A stretch of 5,156 bases of DNA from Sediminibacterium sp. Its GTDB lineage: Bacteria > Bacteroidota > Bacteroidia > Chitinophagales > Chitinophagaceae. Position numbers and translations under genes: made by a program. Below the pieces are notes generated by a model. It had not been told where the DNA came from and searched no databases. It saw only the letters and a list, made by a program, of their open reading frames with translations. The DNA is taken from positions 1 to 5,156 of the forward strand of contig JAURIP010000132.1 of NCBI GenBank assembly GCA_030832695.1. The letters run 5' to 3'. This document shows, piece after piece, positions 1-5,156 of this stretch (position 1 is its first letter; each line of letters begins with the position of its first letter).

Positions 1-58
1 CCACTTGAAGCCCATTGATTAATTCATTATCTAGCGATAGGTTATTATTAATTGGCAT
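1..58 (-). CDS. 5' end of the next operon gene, possibly the N-acylcitrulline/N-acylornithine deacylase (partial)
   Basis: An ATG at 58-56 on the minus strand shares bases with the argB stop codon (TAATG), and the frame stays open to the window edge, giving 19 codons that begin MPINNNLSLDNELING. The overlap and shared strand support a real, translationally coupled gene. The visible part is only an N-terminal tail with no diagnostic motif, so the product cannot be read from it. From pathway logic, the missing step after an argF'-type carbamoyltransferase is an M20-family deacylase (ArgE-like), and such a gene often follows argB in Bacteroidota arg operons. ArgH is the other obvious candidate. 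I am fairly confident a gene starts here and unsure of its identity. Confidence 0.55.
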   Translation of the reverse strand, partial: MPINNNLSLDNELINGLQV

Positions 59-840
59 TAGATTGTTATTGTAGTACCTGCTGTACCATTCATTAATTCA
101 ATTAGTTTTTCCGCCTTCCCAATGATGACCGATTGTACGCCACCATGTAAAGCTAAAAAAGCATTATCAATTTTAGGTATCATCCCTTCAAAAATGACAT
201 TTTCATTTTTAAGTTTGCTATAAGTTAGGTTATTAATGGATGAAATTACAGAAGCTTCATTATTTACATCCGCTAATACGCCTTCCTTTTCAAAACCATA
301 AACGAGATGAACTTTGTATTTGTTCGACATGGCAGTCGCAATGGTTTGCGCAATGGTGTCCGCATTGGTATTTAATAACTGACCAGCGCCATCATGGGTA
401 ATGGGTGCAATAACCAACCTTGTATTATTCAATAATTGCTGGTGAATAAATCCAGTATTTACTTCATCAATATCCCCCACAAATCCAAAATCAATATTAG
501 TTCCAACTCTTTTATGTGCCTTTATTAAATTAGCATCTGCACCAGAAAGTCCCAATGCATTTACATTCAATGCCTGCAATTGTGCGATTATATTTTTATT
601 AATGTAACCTGCATAAACCATAGTTACAATTTTCAAAGTTTCCCCGTCTGTAATTCTTCTTCCTTCCACCATGCTCTGCTCCACCCCTAATGATACAGCT
701 AAGCTAGTAGCCAACTTCCCACCCCCATGTACTAAAACAGCCTGGCCTTTTATTTGCGAAAAAGCCTGTAAGCATGTTGTCAACAATATTGGATTGTCAA
801 CAATATTACCCCCTATTTTTATGACATATAAATTTTCCAT
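58..840 (-). CDS. argB: N-acylglutamate kinase (acetylglutamate kinase family, ArgB)
   Basis: This 260-residue cytoplasmic enzyme transfers the gamma-phosphate of ATP to the side-chain carboxylate of an N-acylglutamate, the second step of arginine synthesis. It is a complete amino acid kinase-fold protein: KIGGN near the start with phosphate-binding Lys8, the glycine loop HGGGK at 38-42, substrate-binding Arg62 in EGRRITD, the NxNAD segment around 157-161, and GMIPKID with the second catalytic Lys223. The length matches the E. coli enzyme (about 258). The ATG at 840 puts the first beta strand directly at the N-terminus, so the extra N-terminal helix of arginine-inhibited hexameric kinases is absent. 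It lies 15 bases after argF' and overlaps the next gene by one base. No Shine-Dalgarno motif precedes it. The family assignment is firm. Whether the substrate is acetyl- or succinylglutamate is not settled by this protein; the argF' neighbour suggests succinyl. Confidence 0.96.
   Translation of the reverse strand: MENLYVIKIGGNIVDNPILLTTCLQAFSQIKGQAVLVHGGGKLATSLAVSLGVEQSMVEGRRITDGETLKIVTMVYAGYINKNIIAQLQALNVNALGLSGADANLIKAHKRVGTNIDFGFVGDIDEVNTGFIHQQLLNNTRLVIAPITHDGAGQLLNTNADTIAQTIATAMSNKYKVHLVYGFEKEGVLADVNNEASVISSINNLTYSKLKNENVIFEGMIPKIDNAFLALHGGVQSVIIGKAEKLIELMNGTAGTTITI
777..807. repeat. 14-base direct repeat, 17-base period, inside argB
   Basis: The plus-strand sequence TTGTCAACAATATT occurs exactly at 777-790 and again at 794-807, separated by three bases. 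It lies within argB codons 11-24. Because the period of 17 is not a multiple of three, the two copies are read in different frames (NIVDN in one, ILLTT in the other). The protein around it is of normal length for the family, so there is no sign of a recent insertion. It is probably a chance or slippage product with no known role. Confidence 0.5.
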
Positions 841-855
841 AAAGCCGCTTGGCTG

Positions 856-1830
856 CTATTTATTTGTTGCATTTAATATTTCTGATAAAACAGCTTGTGC
901 TGCCCAAACGCGATTTGACGCCTCCTTGGTCACTAAACTATTCGCGCCATCTAATATTTCGTCACTTAATTCCACATTTCTTCTCACTGGCAAACAGTGC
1001 ATAATTTTTGCATCATTAGACACTGCTAATTTTGCATTGGTTAACATCCAACTAGCATCCGTGCAAAGTACTTTACCATAATCTTGATAGCTACTCCAGT
1101 TTTTTACATAAACAAAATCGGCTTCTTTTAAAGCAGCTTGTTGGTCATGCGTGATACTAGCACCAGTGGTGTACTCCGTTGACAAATCGTATCCTTCAGG
1201 ATGTGTTATCACAAAATCAGCCTCACCCCAAGCATTCACCCATTCACTAAAACTATTTGCCACACATTGCGGGATTGGTTTAATATGTGGGGCCCAAGTT
1301 AAAACCACCTTGGGTTTTTTATTTTTAAAGGTGCCGCTTAAATTCATCGATTCTTGTATCGTTAAAATATCTGTTAAAGATTGAAGCGGATGCAAGGTTG
1401 CACTCTCTAAACTTACAACAGGTATTCCTGCGTACTTAATAAATTGATTGATAATATTTTCAGCATAATCAGCCGATTGATCCTGTAAGCCAGGGAAAGT
1501 ACGAATGCAAAGAATATCAAAATAGTTTCCCAATATGGGTGCTGCATCTTTAATATGTTCGACCGTGTTCCCATTCATAATGGCACCTTCACTAAATTCC
1601 AATGCCCAACCTTCCTTATCAACATTAAAAATAATGGGCTCCATTCCTAAATTTTGCGCTGCCACTTGTGTGCTTAATCTGGTTCTTAAACTTGGATTAA
1701 AAAAAAGTAAGCCTATACGTTTATGTGCACCTAAATTTTTATCCAACAAAGGTTGTTGTTTATAGGATAATGCCTTTTTTACCAAAGCATTAATATTTGT
1801 TACATCCTTTACTGAAATAAACTGTTTCAT
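856..1830 (-). CDS. argF': N-acylornithine carbamoyltransferase (ArgF'), predicted N-succinylornithine type
   Basis: This 324-residue enzyme moves the carbamoyl group from carbamoyl phosphate to an N-acylated ornithine, giving N-acylcitrulline; it replaces ordinary ornithine carbamoyltransferase. Visible motifs are the carbamoyl-phosphate loop SLRTR (47-51), Trp75 in EGWALEF (the residue contributed to the neighbouring active site in this family), HPLQ (147-150), the proline-containing loop WAPHIKPIPQ (179-188), YVKNW (241-245) and HCLPVRRN (278-285). HPLQ and HCLPVRRN with Trp75 set it apart from classical ArgF. The residue that decides acyl specificity, Glu92 in the Xanthomonas acetyl enzyme and Pro90 in the Bacteroides fragilis succinyl enzyme, is Val90 here (NGNTVEH). 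From memory of published mutagenesis, changing that Glu to Val turned the acetyl enzyme into a succinyl enzyme, so succinylornithine is the likelier substrate. The ATG lies four bases after the argD stop, implying coupled translation. The stop codon is TAG. Confidence 0.95.
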   Translation of the reverse strand: MKQFISVKDVTNINALVKKALSYKQQPLLDKNLGAHKRIGLLFFNPSLRTRLSTQVAAQNLGMEPIIFNVDKEGWALEFSEGAIMNGNTVEHIKDAAPILGNYFDILCIRTFPGLQDQSADYAENIINQFIKYAGIPVVSLESATLHPLQSLTDILTIQESMNLSGTFKNKKPKVVLTWAPHIKPIPQCVANSFSEWVNAWGEADFVITHPEGYDLSTEYTTGASITHDQQAALKEADFVYVKNWSSYQDYGKVLCTDASWMLTNAKLAVSNDAKIMHCLPVRRNVELSDEILDGANSLVTKEASNRVWAAQAVLSEILNATNK

Positions 1831-1834
1831 GCGC

Positions 1835-2986
1835 TTAGTCTTTCTTTTGCTTCAATACTTGAATTGCTTTATTCAAGCCGGTTAAAAATAAATTGATATC
1901 GGCCATACTAATTGCTAAAGATGGCAACAGTCTTATTACATTTGGTTTTGCTTCTCCAGTAAATATTTTTAAATCATTCAATAATACTTTACGCAGATCT
2001 TCTAACCCAGCCTCCATTTCAAAACCAATCATTAACCCTCGGCCTCTAACTGATTTTACACCCTCCGTATTATTTAATGCATTGATTAAATAATGACCCT
2101 TTTCCTCGGCGGCTTTAATTAAATGACCCTGTTGCATCACTTCAATCACTGCAAGCGCTGCAGCACATGCTAAAGGATTTCCTCCAAACGTGGTTCCCAA
2201 CATACCAAACTTAGCTTGAATATGCGGTGCTATTAATATGCCTCCAATGGGGAAACCATTACCCATACCCTTTGCCATTGAATAGATATCTGCACTTACG
2301 CCAGCATGGTCATGCGCAAAAAATTGACCAGACCTACCATAACCACATTGCACACTATCCGCAATATATACCGCTCCAAAATCATCGCAACATTTTCTGA
2401 TGGCTTGTAAAAAAGCATCATCTGCTACGTAAATACCTGCAACGCCTTGAATACCTTCAATAATGACTGCTGCAATACTTGTTCCTTGTTCCGCAAAACA
2501 TTTTTGTAACGCTGCAATATCATTAAATGGTAAAAAAATAATATTATCGGTTTCGTTCACTGGTGCAATAATACTTGGATTGTCAGTGGCAGCCACCGCC
2601 AATGAAGTACGTCCATGAAAAGCTTTTGTAAATGAAACTACTTTTTTTCTGCCCGTATGGAAAGAGGCTAATTTTAATGCATTCTCATTCGCTTCAGCGC
2701 CGCTATTACATAGAAACAATTGAAAATCCTTTTTGCCACTGATTTCATTCAATGCAGTAGCCAATTCTTCTTGAATGGGCATCACAACCGAATTTGAATA
2801 AAATGCAATTGCTTGCAATTGATCCTCAATGCGCTTTACCCAATGGGGTTGTGTGTGACCAATACTGATTACCGCATGTCCCCCATACATGTCTAAATAT
2901 TCTTGTCCTTTATCGTCCCATACACGGCTGCCAGCAGCTTTAGTAATAGCGATGGGATTTAAAGGATAAACGTTGAATAATGACAT
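1835..2986 (-). CDS. argD: N-acylornithine aminotransferase (acetyl-/succinylornithine aminotransferase, ArgD)
   Basis: This 383-residue class III PLP-dependent aminotransferase converts N-acylglutamate semialdehyde and glutamate to N-acylornithine and 2-oxoglutarate. The sequence is complete: NSGAEANE (94-101) for cofactor phosphate binding, FHGRT (123-127), EGIQG from Glu177, Asp210 for the PLP ring nitrogen and Gln213 in the DxxQ motif, Schiff-base Lys239 in MAKGMGNGFP, GTTFGGNPLA (264-273), and IRLLPSL (351-357) with the substrate-carboxylate arginine. The N-terminal region with LDMYGGHAVISIGH closely resembles Bacteroidota ArgD proteins. The usual D-E-V/I-Q motif reads D-S-V-Q here (Ser211). 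The C-terminus is lysine-rich (KQKKD). The gene follows a 74-base gap after argC that holds a hairpin with a T-tract, and it ends four bases before argF'. The start is fixed by the first in-frame ATG, with an A/T-rich leader and no Shine-Dalgarno. Confidence 0.95.
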   Translation of the reverse strand: MSLFNVYPLNPIAITKAAGSRVWDDKGQEYLDMYGGHAVISIGHTQPHWVKRIEDQLQAIAFYSNSVVMPIQEELATALNEISGKKDFQLFLCNSGAEANENALKLASFHTGRKKVVSFTKAFHGRTSLAVAATDNPSIIAPVNETDNIIFLPFNDIAALQKCFAEQGTSIAAVIIEGIQGVAGIYVADDAFLQAIRKCCDDFGAVYIADSVQCGYGRSGQFFAHDHAGVSADIYSMAKGMGNGFPIGGILIAPHIQAKFGMLGTTFGGNPLACAAALAVIEVMQQGHLIKAAEEKGHYLINALNNTEGVKSVRGRGLMIGFEMEAGLEDLRKVLLNDLKIFTGEAKPNVIRLLPSLAISMADINLFLTGLNKAIQVLKQKKD

Positions 2987-3002
2987 GGTATTAAATTTTA
3001 TT

Positions 3003-3041
3003 GTAAAAAACAGCTATTGCGTAATATGAAATTTAGCTGTT
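3003..3041 (-). terminator. Hairpin with T-tract between argC and argD (possible weak terminator or attenuator)
   Basis: The 74-base argC-argD gap contains the perfect 8-base inverted repeat AACAGCTA (3009-3016) / TAGCTGTT (3034-3041) around a 17-base loop. On the operon's strand the second arm runs directly into a six-T tract (3010-3005, partly inside the stem), the layout of an intrinsic terminator; the opposite strand has no T-tract. The stem has only three G-C pairs and a large loop, so full termination inside an otherwise co-linear operon is unlikely. Partial read-through, RNA processing or mRNA stabilisation are alternatives. The stem ends 22 bases before the argD ATG. Confidence 0.35.
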
Positions 3042-3060
3042 ATCGTTAATTTACTTGTTG

Positions 3061-4050
3061 TTAAAAATAATTTGCTTTTAATTGTAAACCTGCACTTTCT
3101 TCTATTCCAAAAATCAAATTCATATTTTGCACCGCTTGACCTACTGCTCCTTTTAATAAATTGTCAACCACTGAATGAATGGCAATTTTATTTCCTTGCT
3201 TCTCGATATGAATTAAACACTTATTGGTATTGACTACTTGTTTTAAATCGATATTGTTTTTTGACACATGCGTAAATACATGACCTTCATAATAAGCATT
3301 ATATAAATCATAGAGTGCTTCCAAACTTAAATCACTAGTAATAACTGATGTTACAAAAATACCTCTTGTAAAATCACCTCTCCAAGGAACAAAATTTACT
3401 TCTGCATTTTGATTGCCTTGCAATTGCGCCAAACTTTGAACAATTTCGTTCAAATGTTGGTGCTGTAATGTTTTATAGGCTTGAATATTATTGGCCCTCC
3501 AACTAAAATGACTGGTATTGGATAAGCCTTGGCCTGCACCAGTAGCACCTGTGATACCTGTGGTATAAATATCCTTTAATAACCCCTTCGCAGCTAGTGG
3601 CAATAACCCTAATTGTATTGCAGTGGCAAAACATCCAGGATTCGAAATATTAGATGCCGACTTAATTGCATCTCTTTGCAATTCAGGTAATCCATATACA
3701 AAATTTCTATTCCCAATCGAAGCTGTAGTAGCTATTCTAAAATCTTGTGAAAGATCAATAATTTTTATACTTGCTTTTATTTCATTAGTTGTTAAAAACT
3801 TGCTGGCATCGCCATGTCCAACACACAAAAATATTACATCAATATTTTGATCCAATGTGTCTGTAAATTTCAATTGAGTATCGCCCACTAAATCAGCATG
3901 TACTTTGCTTACTAATTCACCAGCACTACTTGTACTATGCACAAAAGAAATATGCGCATTAGGGTGTCGCAACAATACACGCAGTAATTCACCACCTGTA
4001 TAACCTGCGCCACCAACAATACCAATATTTACTTTTTGCATTTGATTCAT
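3061..4050 (-). CDS. argC: N-acetyl-gamma-glutamyl-phosphate reductase family (N-acylglutamyl-phosphate reductase, ArgC)
   Basis: This 329-residue cytoplasmic dehydrogenase reduces N-acylglutamyl 5-phosphate to the semialdehyde with NADPH, the step between ArgB and ArgD. An N-terminal Rossmann motif GIVGGAGYTGGEL (10-22) is followed by the catalytic segment SNPGCFATA with nucleophile Cys140, then TGITGATGAGQG (164-175), and QHQHLNEI with the general-base His199; the 59-residue Cys-to-His spacing equals that of the Mycobacterium tuberculosis enzyme as I recall it. RGDFTRGIF (224-232) and DNLLKGAVGQAVQNMN (296-311) are the usual C-terminal landmarks. Length is normal for the family. The ATG at 4050 is used here; Met4 (4041) is an equally plausible start because homologues often begin close to the first beta strand. 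It lies 23 bases after argG and lacks a Shine-Dalgarno, with an A/T-rich leader typical of Bacteroidota. Confidence 0.95.
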   Translation of the reverse strand: MNQMQKVNIGIVGGAGYTGGELLRVLLRHPNAHISFVHSTSSAGELVSKVHADLVGDTQLKFTDTLDQNIDVIFLCVGHGDASKFLTTNEIKASIKIIDLSQDFRIATTASIGNRNFVYGLPELQRDAIKSASNISNPGCFATAIQLGLLPLAAKGLLKDIYTTGITGATGAGQGLSNTSHFSWRANNIQAYKTLQHQHLNEIVQSLAQLQGNQNAEVNFVPWRGDFTRGIFVTSVITSDLSLEALYDLYNAYYEGHVFTHVSKNNIDLKQVVNTNKCLIHIEKQGNKIAIHSVVDNLLKGAVGQAVQNMNLIFGIEESAGLQLKANYF

Positions 4051-4073
4051 TTTATAATTCTGTCAATAATAAA

Positions 4074-5156
4074 TTATTTTTTATTTGATTCTTTGATGTG
4101 ATGAAAAATGGCAGTTTGATTGCCAAATATTTTGGTAAACCCTCTCACATCCGCACCCGTCCACCCTGTATTCATTTCGCCATATTTGCCGAACTTCGCA
4201 CTCATTAAATCATTCTCCGATTCAATACCAATGATTTGAAAACGATAGGGATGTAACTGAATAAATACTTCTCCTGTTACTTGTTGTTGCGAATTGTTTA
4301 AATAAGCTTCAATATCACGCATCACAGGATCTAATATTTGACCTTCGTGTAACCAGTTGCCATAAAACTGAGCCAATTGGTCCTTCCACGACAATTGCCA
4401 TTTGGTTAATACATGTTTTTCTAATGCATGATGTGCTTTTAAAATAACCATGGGTGCCGCCGCTTCAAAACCCACACGTCCTTTAATACCAATGATGGTA
4501 TCACCCACATGTATATCACGACCAATGCCATAAGCACCAGCAATAGATTGAATATATTGAATCGCCTCAGTAGGATGTGCAAAAGATTGACCGTTTACTT
4601 TATTAATTTCTCCTTGCGCAAAACCGATGATCATTTCTTCTGAAGCCCCTTCCTTTGTCATTTGTGTTGGCCATGCACTTTCTGGTAATATCCCTTTTGA
4701 GTTTAAAGTTTCCTTACCTCCAACACTGGTACCCCACAATCCTTTATTGATTGAGTATGCCGATTTCTCAAAATTCATTTCCACCCCCTTGCTTTTCAAG
4801 TAATCAATCTCAGCTTCTCTACTTAATTGCAAATCACGAATGGGTGTTAAAATTTCAACGCCTGGAATCATAATATTAAAAATCATATCAAATCGAACCT
4901 GGTCATTCCCTGCGCCAGTACTTCCATGAGCAACTAACTTTGCATCTAATTTTTTTACATGTTCCGCAATATGCAATGCTTGACTTAATCTTTCTGCACT
5001 CACACTTAAAGGATAGGTATTGTTTTTTAAAACATTGCCATAAATTAAGTATTTAATAATACTATCATAATATCCTTTGACTGCATTAACAGTGGTATGC
5101 GTTTTAACACCCAATGCATAAGCATGCGCTGCTACTTTTTTTAATTCTTCTTCTGA
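4074..5156 (-). CDS. argG: Argininosuccinate synthase (ArgG), 5' end outside the window
   Basis: ArgG joins citrulline and aspartate at the expense of ATP to make argininosuccinate. The reading frame is open through the right edge: the 14 codons before position 5114 read SEEELKKVAAHAYA and continue directly into LGVKTHTTV, so the gene is cut by the window and does not start at the TTG at 5114. About 360 residues are visible. Compared with a family length near 400, roughly 40 residues are missing, including the SGGLDTS ATP-pyrophosphatase loop. Visible signatures are AHGSTGAGNDQVRF (aspartate/citrulline binding), YSINKGLWGTSVGGKETL, IGRDIHVGDTIIGIKGRVGFEAA, LTKWQ, DPVMRDIEAYL and KFGKYGEMNTGW. 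These match the Bacteroidota form of the enzyme. It is the most upstream gene seen, so the operon promoter must lie at or beyond its start, outside the window. Confidence 0.96.
   Translation of the reverse strand, partial: SEEELKKVAAHAYALGVKTHTTVNAVKGYYDSIIKYLIYGNVLKNNTYPLSVSAERLSQALHIAEHVKKLDAKLVAHGSTGAGNDQVRFDMIFNIMIPGVEILTPIRDLQLSREAEIDYLKSKGVEMNFEKSAYSINKGLWGTSVGGKETLNSKGILPESAWPTQMTKEGASEEMIIGFAQGEINKVNGQSFAHPTEAIQYIQSIAGAYGIGRDIHVGDTIIGIKGRVGFEAAAPMVILKAHHALEKHVLTKWQLSWKDQLAQFYGNWLHEGQILDPVMRDIEAYLNNSQQQVTGEVFIQLHPYRFQIIGIESENDLMSAKFGKYGEMNTGWTGADVRGFTKIFGNQTAIFHHIKESNKK

Noticed and set aside
780..807. TTGACA motifs on the minus strand in argB as a -35 promoter element
   Set aside because: They are part of the direct repeat, no suitable -10 element follows at 16-18 bases, and this consensus is not the main one in Bacteroidota.
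841..855. Small inverted repeat (AGCC/GGCT) in the argF'-argB gap
   Set aside because: Only four base pairs with a four-base loop; too short to call a regulatory structure.
671..1081. 136-codon open frame on the plus strand
   Set aside because: It lies antisense across the 5' part of argB and the 3' part of argF', has no recognisable domain, and both opposing genes are firmly identified.
1151..1765. Two plus-strand open frames (1151-1384 and 1535-1765)
   Set aside because: Both are antisense to conserved parts of argF' and look like reverse-complement shadows with no family features.
1893..2093. 66-codon plus-strand open frame
   Set aside because: Antisense to the C-terminal part of argD; no motif or leader supports it.
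2987..3060. An internal promoter for argD in the argC-argD gap
   Set aside because: The best match to the Bacteroidota -7 element (TAnnTTTG) is an imperfect TAAATTTC inside the hairpin, without a convincing -33 TTG at the right distance.
3623..3850. 75-codon plus-strand open frame
   Set aside because: Antisense to the conserved catalytic region of argC, and therefore a shadow.
5112..5114. TTG at 5114 as the start codon of argG
   Set aside because: The frame continues upstream without a stop to the window edge and the extra residues (SEEELKKVAAHAYA) match the expected ArgG N-terminal region, so the gene is truncated by the window.

Overview
The window holds one compact, uniformly minus-strand segment of an arginine biosynthesis operon. 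It reads right to left: argG (citrulline to argininosuccinate, 5' end outside the window), argC, argD, an argF'-type N-acylornithine carbamoyltransferase, argB, and the first 19 codons of a further gene running off the left edge. The gene order, the use of an N-acylornithine carbamoyltransferase instead of ordinary ornithine carbamoyltransferase, the short GNDQVRF-type ArgG, the AT-rich sequence and the lack of Shine-Dalgarno motifs all point to a Bacteroidota bacterium. A Chitinophagaceae-like relative is plausible but not proven.

Layout: argG ends at 4074, followed by a 23-base gap; argC is 4050-3061, followed by the only sizeable gap (74 bases, 2987-3060), which contains a hairpin with a T-tract; argD is 2986-1835; four bases later comes argF' (1830-856); 15 bases later argB (840-58); its stop codon overlaps the ATG of the next gene (TAATG). 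No stretch over 300 bases lacks a gene. There are no tRNAs, rRNAs, CRISPR arrays, insertion sequences or signs of transfer.

Pathway: ArgB phosphorylates an N-acylglutamate, ArgC reduces the acyl-phosphate to the semialdehyde, ArgD transaminates it to N-acylornithine, ArgF' carbamoylates that to N-acylcitrulline, an as yet unseen deacylase (possibly the gene at the left edge) would release citrulline, and ArgG joins citrulline to aspartate. In this route the acyl group stays on until after carbamoylation.

This is mainly a housekeeping operon, and I do not see an undescribed system. The most informative point is residue 90 of the carbamoyltransferase. It is Val, where the acetyl-specific enzyme has Glu and the succinyl-specific Bacteroides fragilis enzyme has Pro. 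This predicts that the pathway runs on N-succinylated rather than N-acetylated intermediates. Secondary points are a D-S-V-Q variant of the PLP-site motif in ArgD, a terminator-like hairpin between argC and argD, and an ArgB lacking the N-terminal helix linked to arginine feedback inhibition.
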